Assembly: GCA_964593555.1 (NCBI GenBank)
Contig: CAZQIC010000001.1
Coordinates: 1-64,000, forward strand
From: CAZQIC01 sp964593555
GTDB lineage: Bacteria; Bacteroidota; Bacteroidia; JAFLBG01
Length of the DNA: 64,000 nt
Direction: 5' to 3'
Below the pieces are notes generated by a model, which saw only the letters and a program-made list of their open reading frames with translations, did not search any database and had not been told where the DNA came from. Made by a program: the position numbers and the translations under genes. Below are positions 1 to 8,974 of this stretch, piece after piece (positions within the stretch are counted from its first letter, which is position 1; every line of letters starts with the position of its first letter).

Positions 1-49
1 CAATTAGTTATATCGTTATTTATTAACAATTTGATTTTTAGAACTCCCC

Positions 50-1417
50 TTAAAAACCAATTGGTTTGCCCATGTAAAAATCCAATACTTTACTTTTGAA
101 TATGTAATTGTATTTAGCCTGTAGTAAATCTGATTTTGATCTGTTAAGCCTGTTTTTCATGTCGTTATAGTCTAATGCACTTACTGCACCAACATTAAAT
201 TTTTCTTCAGCATACTTAGTGGCTTCTTCCATAGCTTCAACTGAACGCTGCGAAGCATTATAACTTTTTAATGCTCCAGATGCATCGGCATAGGCTTGCT
301 CAATAGTTTTTCTTAACTCGTTCTGGGTCAATTCCAGATTATATTTTGCATTAAGGACACTTATTTTTGATCGTTCAATTGATGTCCTGGTTTGAAGATT
401 ATTAAATATGGGAACGGATAAAGAAAGTCCAATATATTTATAAATGTTCTGATCTAACTGATCATTAAAAGGAATTATAATATACGGGCCAAAAGGGTCT
501 AAAGGATCTACGGGCTTTTTGTTTAATTCTGAAAAACGGGATCCGTAATTTCCGTTTAATGTAAGTCTTGGACTGATTGCACCTTTTGCAACAGCCAATG
601 CTCTCTCCGAACTTTTTTGCTGGAACAAAGCGCTTTTTATTTGCGGTTGGGAAGTGAGTGCGGAAGTATATATAGCAGAAGGGGAGACGCTAAGCATAGT
701 ATTGCCTGGATCGGGCAGTTGCGGCTTATCGATCCTGAAATTTCCTGTGGAATCTAGGTCAAGCAATTGAGCTAAATTTAAATAGGAAATATCCAGGTTG
801 TTTTGTGAATTAGAAATGTTAACCTCATCGGATGCAAGCTGAGCCTGCATATCAAGCAGGTCGCCTTTTGCGCGTGCGCCAATATCAACCATAGCTTTTG
901 TTCTTTCTACTTGTTGGTTAGTAAGGTCGTGCTGACGCTTGGCGTTTTCAAGTAATTCGTCATTAAAAAGTATTTGTAAAAAAGCGGTGGCAACATTTAA
1001 TGTAATATCATTTCGCATTTTTTCCACATCAAGTTTACTTGCAGCAAGACTATATTGCTCCTGTTTTATTCTATTATAGGTTTGCAGTCCGCTAAACAAT
1101 GTAACATTGCTGCTAAGGCTAAAATTCTCAGTCATTGTTTGCTTGTCGGTGAATTTTCCTGATCCTATATCCAGGAAGCGGCCAAAGTTGTAGTCATGAC
1201 TTACGCTACCATTTAGGCTTGGCAATATTTCGGCCTTGCTTTGGAGGTATGTAGCCGTATTTATATCTGCATTTAATTGTTGCTGCTTAATATTGAGGTT
1301 ATTTTTTAATGCGTAGTCAATACACATTTGCAATGACCACGGACTTCCAGGATTAGTTTGTGCAACTAATGAAAGGGAAAATAAAACAGGGGTAAAGAAT
1401 TTAAAGATCTTTAGCAT
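50..1417 (-). CDS. TolC-family outer membrane efflux protein
   Basis: A 455-residue outer-membrane channel of the TolC/OEP family, expected to form the exit duct of an efflux pump or type I secretion system. The N-terminus is a signal peptide ending near SLVAQ, followed by the typical WSLQMCIDYALKNN opening. Two long helical, Q/N/A-rich halves follow, and the protein ends in phenylalanine, as outer-membrane barrels usually do. No membrane-fusion or inner-membrane pump gene adjoins it in this window; a partner may lie beyond the left edge. A perfect -7 box lies 20 bp upstream of the ATG. The family call is firm, the substrate unknown. Confidence 0.9.
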   Translation of the reverse strand: MLKIFKFFTPVLFSLSLVAQTNPGSPWSLQMCIDYALKNNLNIKQQQLNADINTATYLQSKAEILPSLNGSVSHDYNFGRFLDIGSGKFTDKQTMTENFSLSSNVTLFSGLQTYNRIKQEQYSLAASKLDVEKMRNDITLNVATAFLQILFNDELLENAKRQHDLTNQQVERTKAMVDIGARAKGDLLDMQAQLASDEVNISNSQNNLDISYLNLAQLLDLDSTGNFRIDKPQLPDPGNTMLSVSPSAIYTSALTSQPQIKSALFQQKSSERALAVAKGAISPRLTLNGNYGSRFSELNKKPVDPLDPFGPYIIIPFNDQLDQNIYKYIGLSLSVPIFNNLQTRTSIERSKISVLNAKYNLELTQNELRKTIEQAYADASGALKSYNASQRSVEAMEEATKYAEEKFNVGAVSALDYNDMKNRLNRSKSDLLQAKYNYIFKSKVLDFYMGKPIGF

Positions 1418-1437
1418 ATCAATATGATCTTATTGTA

Positions 1438-1445
1438 CAAAGGTA
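1438..1445 (-). promoter_or_regulatory. -7 promoter box of the TolC-family gene
   Basis: TACCTTTG on the minus strand matches the Bacteroidota consensus TAnnTTTG, 20 bp before the ATG at 1417. No clear -33 element was recognised. Confidence 0.55.
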
Positions 1446-1462
1446 ATGATTAAGCCGGATAA

Positions 1463-2647
1463 TTATTTTTCTTCCAGGTATAAAAACATAGTGGCCATAC
1501 CTGTCTGAATTTGAGGGGATGTATTATCATATTCACTAGTAAGTAAATAACGATGAAAATTGCTTAATTCTACACCCTCTTTGCTTTCAAAATGGTCGAT
1601 ATAATCGAGACCTATTTTATCAGGATGATTTTTGTTCAGCCCCTTAAATATTGTTTTATCTGTTGTTTTGTCTTTTAGTTCCAGCCATGTGCAAAAGGGG
1701 TGAACATGCATTCCTATATAATGCACTTTAGTTTTATAGGGTAGTGAAAGCATTTCTGTGATGTCGGAATTAAGTATTTCAATACCGGGTTCAAAACTCC
1801 AATGGCCGGTATAGGTGCGGCCATAATTATCTTTGTAGGGGTTAAAATGAGGGTCAAATATTTTTCCGGTACAGCAGCTCATGCTGTCTTCTGCAATGGA
1901 ATTTGAAGTGACCTTTATTTGAGCAGTTGGTTCAAAGTTTACCGGAGAAGAATTGAAAAAACCTGTTGGTCCGGATAATTGTTTGGTCACAAAAATAGCT
2001 TCTTGGTATAGGGGGATCATAGCCGCAGAAAGTTCGCTGTCCTTTATGTAATGTATTTTTACACGTTGTTTTGTTTTCAATAAAGTATCCGGATAGTTAT
2101 GATTTAACGCTTGTGAGGAAATAGCAAGTATGGTGTTTCCGAGTACGGGAATTCCCATTCCTTCCGGTAAATGCAGCTGTGTTTGCCCTGCAGTTAAGGT
2201 AAATACACGCTGGAAATTACTAAAGGCATTTGCTTTCCATGGAAGATTGGTGTTGTCATATATATCGAGATTGTTGTGACACAAAAAATCATCTGATATT
2301 TTTTCTCCTTTTTCGTTTATTACTTCTGCTGAATAGCCAACCAGCCAGTATACTTCGGGTTTTGAGAATACTTTATTTGTAAAACTTCTATTTTCATCAC
2401 TCAATGCAACGTGATTTACCCGCAGTGGTCCCTGCATGGATCGGAAGATGGTGTCAATCTTTATTTCAGGAGATGTGAATTCAAATACATGGATGTTTGA
2501 TCCCTTGTTTTTTTTATCCGGAAATTCCTTTTTGTTATACCATTTGGTAAATACGACTTTGTTTCCCTTCGAAATGTATTTGTATAATCCCATTCCGCCG
2601 ATTAAAAGCACACCTGCAAGAAGAATATAAACAAGATATTTGTTCAT
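1463..2647 (-). CDS. Membrane-anchored protein, possibly copper type II monooxygenase fold
   Basis: 394 residues with one N-terminal membrane segment (about 5-25) and a large outside domain. Residues 312-322 (GMHVHPFCTWL) resemble the CuB HxH motif of peptidylglycine alpha-hydroxylating monooxygenase. Near the end, TGMATMFLYLEE (about 382-393) resembles the region carrying that family's methionine ligand. His124 in FLCHNNLDIY and His182 could serve a CuA site. The two-domain layout and motif order fit, but the similarity is by eye only, and the HH pair of the classical CuA site is not obvious. Six residues SMSCCT with adjacent cysteines lie at 255-260. It is transcribed with or beside the TolC-family gene (45 bp apart). 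If not an enzyme, it may be a copper-binding envelope protein. Confidence 0.5.
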   Translation of the reverse strand: MNKYLVYILLAGVLLIGGMGLYKYISKGNKVVFTKWYNKKEFPDKKNKGSNIHVFEFTSPEIKIDTIFRSMQGPLRVNHVALSDENRSFTNKVFSKPEVYWLVGYSAEVINEKGEKISDDFLCHNNLDIYDNTNLPWKANAFSNFQRVFTLTAGQTQLHLPEGMGIPVLGNTILAISSQALNHNYPDTLLKTKQRVKIHYIKDSELSAAMIPLYQEAIFVTKQLSGPTGFFNSSPVNFEPTAQIKVTSNSIAEDSMSCCTGKIFDPHFNPYKDNYGRTYTGHWSFEPGIEILNSDITEMLSLPYKTKVHYIGMHVHPFCTWLELKDKTTDKTIFKGLNKNHPDKIGLDYIDHFESKEGVELSNFHRYLLTSEYDNTSPQIQTGMATMFLYLEEK

Positions 2648-2652
2648 GTCTG

Positions 2653-2660
2653 CAAAGGTA
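2653..2660 (-). promoter_or_regulatory. -7 box almost touching the start codon at 2647
   Basis: TACCTTTG on the minus strand, only 5 bp from the ATG. If used, transcription would begin at or within a few bases of the start codon. Confidence 0.45.
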
Positions 2661-2756
2661 TATCAAATTAAAAAGCCGACGTATGTACACCTCTGAAATC
2701 TTCTATTTCATAATCGGCTTATGTTTCGTAACTTTAAGGGTACATAATTTAAGATC

Positions 2757-3848
2757 ATGGAAATAACTGTTGATAGAGTATTGGAAGCCCTTAAAAATGT
2801 GGATGATCCGGATATCAAAAAGGATATTGTTACGTTAGGCATGGTGAAAGATGTAGAGGTGAATGGGAAGAATGTGAATTTCACAGTTGTATTAACTACT
2901 CCTGCTTGTCCTATGAAGGACATGATCCATAAAGCATGCGTAAACGCAATCATTCATTATGTTGATAAGGAAGCAAACGTTAATGTGAATATGACTGCCA
3001 ATGTAACTACTGGCAGATCCGCAAAACCTCAACTAAGTGGCGTGAGAAACATTATTGCTATTGCGTCCGGTAAAGGTGGAGTAGGAAAATCAACCGTTGC
3101 ATCTAACCTCGCTGTTGCATTGGCGATGAAAGGTGCGAAAGTGGGCTTGGTTGACGCAGATATTTATGGACCATCCATTCCAATTATGTTCAATGTGATT
3201 GATGAAAGACCGAAGATGATAAATGTGGATGGGAAAAATAAAATGGTGCCTGTAGAAAGTCATGGTGTAAAACTATTATCGATAGGGTTTTTTGCAGAAA
3301 CTAACCAGGCTATAGCGTGGCGTGGACCAATGGCTACCAAAGCGCTTAATCAATTGTTGACTGATGCCAATTGGGGTGAGCTTGATTATTTATTGATTGA
3401 TCTTCCTCCGGGTACAGGCGATATACATTTATCATTGGTGTCGGCGGTGCCGCTTACAGGGGCCGTAATAGTTAGTACTCCGCAGCAAGTGGCATTGTCG
3501 GATGCACGTAAGGCGGTTGGGTTATTTAATATGCCGGCAATTAATGTTCCGGTATTGGGTATTATAGAAAACATGGCTTATTTCACACCGGCCGAATTGC
3601 CGAACAGTAAATATTACATATTCGGAAAAGATGGCGCAAGCGCTTTGGCAGCACAAATGAATCTTCCTTTATTGGGTCAAATACCGTTGGTACAAAGCAT
3701 CTGTGAAGCTGGTGACGCCGGTCGTCCGGTTGTATTGCAGGAAACAACTCCGCAGGCATTGGCATTTTTAGAAATGGCAGGGAATGTAGCGCAGCAGGTG
3801 GCTATAAAAAATTCGTTGAGTAAGGAACAGCCGGCTGCAGTTAATTGA
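2757..3848 (+). CDS. mrp: Mrp/ApbC-family Fe-S cluster carrier ATPase
   Basis: A 363-residue P-loop ATPase that carries and delivers iron-sulphur clusters in the cytoplasm. Residues 1-85 form a MIP18/DUF59 domain (LTTPACPMKDMI), and 98-345 an Mrp/NBP35 domain with the deviant Walker A GKGGVGKST at 105-113 and DLPPGTGD as Walker B/switch. The CxxC expected near residue 270 in the E. coli type is absent: the stretch reads ENMAYFTPAELP. The pattern is one I associate with Bacteroidota Mrp proteins, so cysteine 51 of the DUF59 domain may matter more. Its neighbour Nfu, 3.5 kb downstream, is also an Fe-S carrier. The stop codon abuts that of the convergent gene, with no bases between. A weak -7 box (TAACTTTA) lies at 2729-2736. 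Confidence 0.92.
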   Translation: MEITVDRVLEALKNVDDPDIKKDIVTLGMVKDVEVNGKNVNFTVVLTTPACPMKDMIHKACVNAIIHYVDKEANVNVNMTANVTTGRSAKPQLSGVRNIIAIASGKGGVGKSTVASNLAVALAMKGAKVGLVDADIYGPSIPIMFNVIDERPKMINVDGKNKMVPVESHGVKLLSIGFFAETNQAIAWRGPMATKALNQLLTDANWGELDYLLIDLPPGTGDIHLSLVSAVPLTGAVIVSTPQQVALSDARKAVGLFNMPAINVPVLGIIENMAYFTPAELPNSKYYIFGKDGASALAAQMNLPLLGQIPLVQSICEAGDAGRPVVLQETTPQALAFLEMAGNVAQQVAIKNSLSKEQPAAVN

Positions 3849-6800
3849 TCACCTGATCAACGTAATATTTCCTTTCAGTTCTATTTGTTTTTTGTCTTTT
3901 GATATTCCATTTAAGGCAAAAGTAAAAACTGCACTTCCCAATTTTTTGCCTTTGAAGTTTCCGTCCCAGCAATTATCAGGATCCATTGAGCGGCAAACTA
4001 ATTCTCCCCAACGGTCATAAATATTTAGTTGAAAGGTTTGCAGGCATTGAGTTCCATACACACATAGTTCGTCATTTTGTCCATCATCATTGGGCGAGAA
4101 TGCGGTTGGTACAAATAATATTCCTCCTCCGCATTCAAGCACGTAAACCTGTGCACAAACTGTATCCGGGCAATTACCGTTTTTACCAATAACACAGTAG
4201 CTTATGTTTTGTGTTGGACTTACGTTTATAATTGATGTCGTTGTCCCATCGGCCCATAAATAAATATTTGCTCCTGTTGCCGTTAATGTTAATTCGCTGC
4301 CGGTATAAATACTATCTATCAAAGGAAATACAGTAAGAACAGGAGTTGTTGAAATAGTAATGTTGATGTTTGTAATGCTATCACATCCTGTTGTACTTCC
4401 ACCGTTTATTGTATCGTGTAAAGTTTGCGAAGCAAAATGCCAGGCTCCATTTGCAAAAAGACTATCGCACCCGGCTGAATTTATATTTGCAACAGCGGTT
4501 GGAGTTACATTTAATGTGATCGAAGAAATACTGTCGCATCCACTGGTACTTGTAAATGTTTGCGTGTAAATTCCGGAAGCGGTTTGATTCACACCATGAA
4601 TTACAGAGCTCTGTCCTTGGCAAGTATTAATATTGTTGTTCGTTGATGAAGAATTAAGAATTGTCAAACTTGTTTTTATAATACTGTCACATCCATTGTG
4701 AGCTGCACCGGCTAATGTATCTCTTACCAATTGTGTTGCGAAATACCAGTTACCATGGATCAATGCGCTATCACAAGAATTAGCGCTCACCGTTGTTACC
4801 ACTGAATCAATAACAGTTAAATTAATCGTGATCAAGCTGTCACAGCCCGGAGAACTTGGAATGGTATCGTGATACAATCCCGATAGCGTAAAAATATTTC
4901 CGGCCGGGCTCAAGTAGTTTCCGCAGGATAAAGGTGTTATGGTTGCCGTTGAGCTGCTGGTGATGGTAATATACGTATTGATGATGCTGTCACATCCGTT
5001 CGATGCTCCTCCTAATATTGTATCACGTAATGTTTGTGAGTTATAATACCAGTTGCTGTTTACCATTGCGCTATCACAAGAAGGAGTGGGAGTGAGGGTA
5101 GTTGTTAACGGAGGTTGTGCTACCGTAATAATTTGTGTAAGTGAATCGGCTGTGCACATCCTGTTTCTTTTTACAACCAATTTAATGTTATATGTTCCGG
5201 GTAAAGAGTAAGTGTGGGTATTAGGTTGAAATAAAGTAGAAGTAGTTCCGTCGCCAAAACTCCAAAAATAGCTTGCCGTATCATTCAGAAAAAACGAACA
5301 TGGATCAGGTGGAGGTATAGTATCGGATGTGTTATTGAGAGAAATAGTTAAAGAACAATTTGTGTTTGGTAAAATTGAAAAAGTGGCCTGCAAAGTATCC
5401 GGGATGTAAAGGCGTAATGGAACAAAGTTTTGTAATCCTTGCAATGTGATATTTCCATTTAAGAAAACACCGTTTTGATTTACTCCACATGCGGATCCGG
5501 CATTGTTTGGAAAATTAATAACTCCCAAGGATCCCGCATCTTCAATAACAAAATATATCTTATTGTCTTGGCCAATCTGCATGATCCGTCCTATGCCATC
5601 TACTGGAAAAAAAGTTGCACTCCTGTTATTAAGCAGATCATATTGGATAATCATGTCAGTACCGCTGGCATATAATTTAGAATTATCAGGTGAAAATGTT
5701 ATACCATATATACTGCTGATAAATGGTGTGAAAAACTGCTGGTTGGAAAGCACACCTGTACTTATATCAAAATTCATTACTCTTATTCTGTTATTCGCAA
5801 AGTTTGTTGCTTCCCCTTCTACTACGGCGTAAGTTCTTCCGTTCGGAGATATGGCGCTTGCCATCACAGCCCTGTTTAACATGGAAGGAACCGAGGGGTT
5901 GATCATGCTATTTACAACAGGAGCTCCAACTCCGGTGTTTGTTACAGGATAAACATTAAATGTATCCTGGCCGGCCGGAATTATTGTCCAGTATTCTGCA
6001 TCATTACAATTCTCCGCTTCTTTTTTTACAACTCCCTTTAATACTTCTGATTTGTATCCGCTCTTTGGATATAGAGGTGCATTTTTAGTGGTTAAATCTC
6101 CATTGCCTGCGTTTAAAGTCAAATCAACCAATGAATAGAAACATCCTTGTTGTCCGCTGGATGCGCCGCTGGAAGTAAAAATATAATACTGGTTAATATT
6201 TCCCGGTTTGGGTATTATCAATGCAGATTCTGTTGAAGAATTATTTCCGTTTAATCCGTTTCCGGCTGGCATTTGTGAATGGGTTTTATCCCATACTTTT
6301 TGTCCGTTGGTATAAAAAAGTAAATTACCAGTAGTGGGGTCACTTATAGTTGCACCACCTTCGCCTGGTAAATTATTCATTTGTCCGCCCGGAATAAAAA
6401 CAGGGCCGCCTCCTGAAAAATTCAATCCGTTATTTTGATAAAAAAACCAATTGTTATTTGATTTGGTCGGAAAAACATTCAGATCATTCGGGCAAATGTC
6501 AATCGATTTTGCAATAGTATATTCACAGCCACTAAGCGGGTTTGTTCCCGTTACTGTTACCAGGTAATTCCCGGGCTGTGAAAAAACATGGTTTACATTT
6601 TGAGTATTGGCTGTAGCACCATCACCGAAATTCCAAAACCAATTAGTGGCAGTACCGGTTACCGAAAAATTAATTGTATTGCAAGGACAGCCAACTGTAT
6701 AACTGATAGCTGCCGCAAGGGTTGTATCATAAGGTAATTGGAGCGATTTAACAACCTTGTTCGGGCAAACATGGTTTTGTGCAGTTAGTGAGACTAAATA

Positions 6801-7298
6801 GCTTTGAGGTTGACCATAAGTATAATTTGGGTTCGTTAACGTAGATGTTCCCGCAGTAGTCCCATCTCCGAAATTCCATAAATAGTTAGTAAGCCCCGGA
6901 TCAGATAAGTCTGTAAATTGAACCAGCAAATTTTGTTTAGCACAAGTATCAGTAAATGAATATGAAAAATCTACGTGTGGAGGGTCAACAACGGTTATTG
7001 TTAAAGAATCGGTAACTGTAGCACCATTAAGGAAGGCTGTAAAGTAAATGATAAAAGTTCCTAATGTATCGTATTGATGATTTACTTTGTTATAAGGGGC
7101 GATAAGTGTGGTAAACTGTCCGTCTCGCCATTCTATAACTATTGAATCTCCCGAACTGCCGCTTACAGAAAATAATCCAGGTGAGTGTATACAAATGGTG
7201 TCACCATTAGGTACACGAAATGTGGGAGTAATTATTTGTGAATTTCCGGTTTGGGAAATGATAAGCAATGTCGATAAAATGAAACAAAATCTTTTCAT
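3849..7298 (-). CDS. Large secreted PKD-domain protein with T9SS type B sorting domain
   Basis: A 1149-residue secreted protein. Order: signal peptide (1-20); Ig/PKD-like domains to about 265 (including YLWNFGDGTT and FWNFGDGAT); a propeller-like region of about 275-640 (NWFFYQNNGLNFSGGGP, LLFYTNGQKVWD), also found at the start of the giant protein at 39.9 kb; another PKD domain (YFWSFGDGTT); five GCDSI modules of about 51 residues; and a C-terminal gliding-motility-associated domain (FSPNDDGQNDEL... IYDRWGELV) as type IX type B signal. It is likely cell-surface attached or released; its ligand is unknown. Alternating module types suggest growth by duplication. No PorP/SprF-type partner is adjacent. 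Confidence 0.88.
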   Translation of the reverse strand: MKRFCFILSTLLIISQTGNSQIITPTFRVPNGDTICIHSPGLFSVSGSSGDSIVIEWRDGQFTTLIAPYNKVNHQYDTLGTFIIYFTAFLNGATVTDSLTITVVDPPHVDFSYSFTDTCAKQNLLVQFTDLSDPGLTNYLWNFGDGTTAGTSTLTNPNYTYGQPQSYLVSLTAQNHVCPNKVVKSLQLPYDTTLAAAISYTVGCPCNTINFSVTGTATNWFWNFGDGATANTQNVNHVFSQPGNYLVTVTGTNPLSGCEYTIAKSIDICPNDLNVFPTKSNNNWFFYQNNGLNFSGGGPVFIPGGQMNNLPGEGGATISDPTTGNLLFYTNGQKVWDKTHSQMPAGNGLNGNNSSTESALIIPKPGNINQYYIFTSSGASSGQQGCFYSLVDLTLNAGNGDLTTKNAPLYPKSGYKSEVLKGVVKKEAENCNDAEYWTIIPAGQDTFNVYPVTNTGVGAPVVNSMINPSVPSMLNRAVMASAISPNGRTYAVVEGEATNFANNRIRVMNFDISTGVLSNQQFFTPFISSIYGITFSPDNSKLYASGTDMIIQYDLLNNRSATFFPVDGIGRIMQIGQDNKIYFVIEDAGSLGVINFPNNAGSACGVNQNGVFLNGNITLQGLQNFVPLRLYIPDTLQATFSILPNTNCSLTISLNNTSDTIPPPDPCSFFLNDTASYFWSFGDGTTSTLFQPNTHTYSLPGTYNIKLVVKRNRMCTADSLTQIITVAQPPLTTTLTPTPSCDSAMVNSNWYYNSQTLRDTILGGASNGCDSIINTYITITSSSTATITPLSCGNYLSPAGNIFTLSGLYHDTIPSSPGCDSLITINLTVIDSVVTTVSANSCDSALIHGNWYFATQLVRDTLAGAAHNGCDSIIKTSLTILNSSSTNNNINTCQGQSSVIHGVNQTASGIYTQTFTSTSGCDSISSITLNVTPTAVANINSAGCDSLFANGAWHFASQTLHDTINGGSTTGCDSITNINITISTTPVLTVFPLIDSIYTGSELTLTATGANIYLWADGTTTSIINVSPTQNISYCVIGKNGNCPDTVCAQVYVLECGGGILFVPTAFSPNDDGQNDELCVYGTQCLQTFQLNIYDRWGELVCRSMDPDNCWDGNFKGKKLGSAVFTFALNGISKDKKQIELKGNITLIR
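4340..5090 (-). repeat. Five tandem GCDSI modules inside the 1149-residue secreted protein
   Basis: The codons for CDS recur at about 4986, 4836, 4683, 4530 and 4377, spacings of 150, 153, 153 and 153 bases. Three modules have a NWYY/QTLRDT centre, and two have a GxYxDT or GIYTQT centre, in alternating order. Confidence 0.8.
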
Positions 7299-7374
7299 TG
7301 CTACTTTACCTGATCACGAGTTAAGAATTATAATATTAATGTACAATATTATATTCGCAATCAGAAAGAAAATG

Positions 7375-7382
7375 TACCTTTG
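7375..7382 (+). promoter_or_regulatory. -7 promoter box of nfu
   Basis: TACCTTTG matches TAnnTTTG, 17 bp before the ATG at 7400. An AT-rich inverted repeat (ATAATATT, 7-base spacer, AATATTAT) lies just upstream at 7330-7352, between the divergent genes. Confidence 0.55.
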
Positions 7383-7399
7383 TTCTATTAAATAGAAGC

Positions 7400-7672
7400 A
7401 TGGCACAAGGAAAACAAGAGACCATCGAAAAAATTGAAAATGTTCTTCAACAGCTTCGTCCATATCTTGAAGCCGATGGAGGTAATATCAATTTTGTTGA
7501 ATTAACAGATGATAATATTGTTAAGGTTCAATTGACTGGCGCCTGTAAATCATGTTCTATGAGTGCAATGACGCTTAAAGCAGGCGTAGAGGATTCTATT
7601 AAAAGAGCCATTCCTGAGATAAAAGCTGTAGAGGCTGTTTCCCTTGATTTTTCAGAGGGGATTTTAAATTAA
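7400..7672 (+). CDS. nfu: NifU-like Fe-S cluster scaffold/carrier (Nfu)
   Basis: A 90-residue protein consisting of a single NifU C-terminal domain. It binds a 4Fe-4S cluster between subunits through the CxxC at residues 49-52 (GACKSCSMS) and passes it to target enzymes. The LRPYLEADGGNI opening is typical of the family. With mrp nearby on the same strand, this is a small Fe-S maintenance locus. It has its own promoter box and probably forms a single-gene unit. Confidence 0.93.
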   Translation: MAQGKQETIEKIENVLQQLRPYLEADGGNINFVELTDDNIVKVQLTGACKSCSMSAMTLKAGVEDSIKRAIPEIKAVEAVSLDFSEGILN

Positions 7673-7782
7673 TTTCTTTTGTTATCTCCTGTCTATTAAA
7701 TTCCTATATAAATCAAAAACAGGCGGGTTTTTTCAATCGGGTTCTTATATCGTTGCTATCTTTACCGATAATCCAACAAAGA

Positions 7783-8868
7783 ATGATTAAATACATCCTT
7801 TTAACTTTAATCATATCAATTTCTTTCGATGTTAATTCCCAAAACGCGGAAAATTTTAAAGAAGGTATCTATTTGAATTTTGATCAACTTAAAACCAATA
7901 CCCCACTTCCCAAAGAAAAAATTATACTCTACAATGCCGATGAAGTGAATTCTCTGCGCAAAGCAATTGGCTTGACTTTTATAAATTATAAGGATGAAAA
8001 TAATGTCATTCATGAAATACCGAGCTCCTCAGTCTGGGGGTTTTGCGAGAATAATGCAATCTACAGGGTAAACGATAACACTATATATAAAATACATTTT
8101 ACAGGAGGCAGTGTTGGCACATGTGTGCCTTTGGGCTCAATTAGTACCGTAAAAAGAAATGTAGTTAACGGTTTGTCTGAAGGTGTATCGTATGGTATTG
8201 CGGGAGCAGCAGGAGGGGTAGTATATAGACAAAACGAAATCGAAAAAATGAAAAGGAAAATGATTGTTGATTTGGAGTATGGATCAATGATGCAATTGAA
8301 TAAATATAGTTTGGTGGATATCTTGGAGAGGGATGCAGATCTATTGATAGAATTTGTTTTGCTAGAGGAGGAAGAAAAGGATAAGCACATTTTTCGTTTG
8401 ATGGAAAAGTACAATAGCAGGCATCCGTTTGCATTTGGCGTGCCATCTTTAAAACCTCCCCAAAGAATTAGGTCGGTAGGAACTTTTGAAGTTGAGGCGG
8501 GCGATATTTCAGGTTTAACTATTACTTTAACAAATGATTCAACAATAATTGATACTATTCAGAATAAAACTGCCCACCTTTTTTTGTTGGATCAAAATCA
8601 GAAATACAAAGTGGTAGTATCTAAAGTTGGGTATGTTACTAAAACAATTGAAATACTCACAACAAATATATCAGTAAATAATTGGGAAAATGGTATTGAT
8701 GTCTATACTTGGGAGGTAAAGCTTCAGAAACAAATTTCTGGACAGATTGAAGAGCATTCAGAACCTATAGGTACAATATACTATAGCCCAAAGATCGATA
8801 ATTTTACATTTAAGTCGAATTACCCAAAAAGAAAAACCAAAGCCATTTCGTCTCATAGCAATAATTAA
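7783..8868 (+). CDS. Exported protein of unknown function with PEGA-like C-terminal domain
   Basis: 361 residues from the ATG at 7783; an upstream TTG at 7753 would place ten odd residues before a good signal peptide (MIKYILLTLIISISFDVNSQ), so the ATG is preferred. A small-residue hydrophobic stretch (SYGIAGAAGGVVYRQ) lies near residue 140, followed by a charged helix. Residues of about 230-320 (GTFEVEAGDISGL... YKVVVSKVGYVTKTIEI) look like a PEGA-type beta-sandwich, common in surface proteins. There is no T9SS signal, so it is probably periplasmic or envelope-bound. I do not recognise the family. A near-consensus -7 box (TATCTTTA) lies at 7757-7764. Confidence 0.7.
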   Translation: MIKYILLTLIISISFDVNSQNAENFKEGIYLNFDQLKTNTPLPKEKIILYNADEVNSLRKAIGLTFINYKDENNVIHEIPSSSVWGFCENNAIYRVNDNTIYKIHFTGGSVGTCVPLGSISTVKRNVVNGLSEGVSYGIAGAAGGVVYRQNEIEKMKRKMIVDLEYGSMMQLNKYSLVDILERDADLLIEFVLLEEEEKDKHIFRLMEKYNSRHPFAFGVPSLKPPQRIRSVGTFEVEAGDISGLTITLTNDSTIIDTIQNKTAHLFLLDQNQKYKVVVSKVGYVTKTIEILTTNISVNNWENGIDVYTWEVKLQKQISGQIEEHSEPIGTIYYSPKIDNFTFKSNYPKRKTKAISSHSNN

Positions 8869-8945
8869 AACTAGTTCTGAAGATATTGCTAAATTCCCAG
8901 TCGGTTTACGAGTATTCTCAAATTTCACATTCCTTAAAAATCTAC

Positions 8946-8953
8946 TATCTTTG
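8946..8953 (+). promoter_or_regulatory. -7 promoter box of the korA-LamG-korB unit
   Basis: TATCTTTG is a perfect TAnnTTTG, 21 bp before the ATG at 8975. It supports that ATG over the two in-frame GTG codons at 8969 and 8972. Confidence 0.55.
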
Positions 8954-8974
8954 TAGACTCTATTTATAGTGGTG

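Noticed and set aside
7330..7352. Inverted repeat ATAATATT/AATATTAT between divergent genes as operator
   Set aside because: All bases are A or T, so chance pairing is likely; mentioned only with the nfu promoter.
7673..7730. Possible terminator after nfu (CCTGT ... ACAGG, then GGGTTTTTT)
   Set aside because: The stem is 5 bp with a loop of more than 20 bases; too weak to call.
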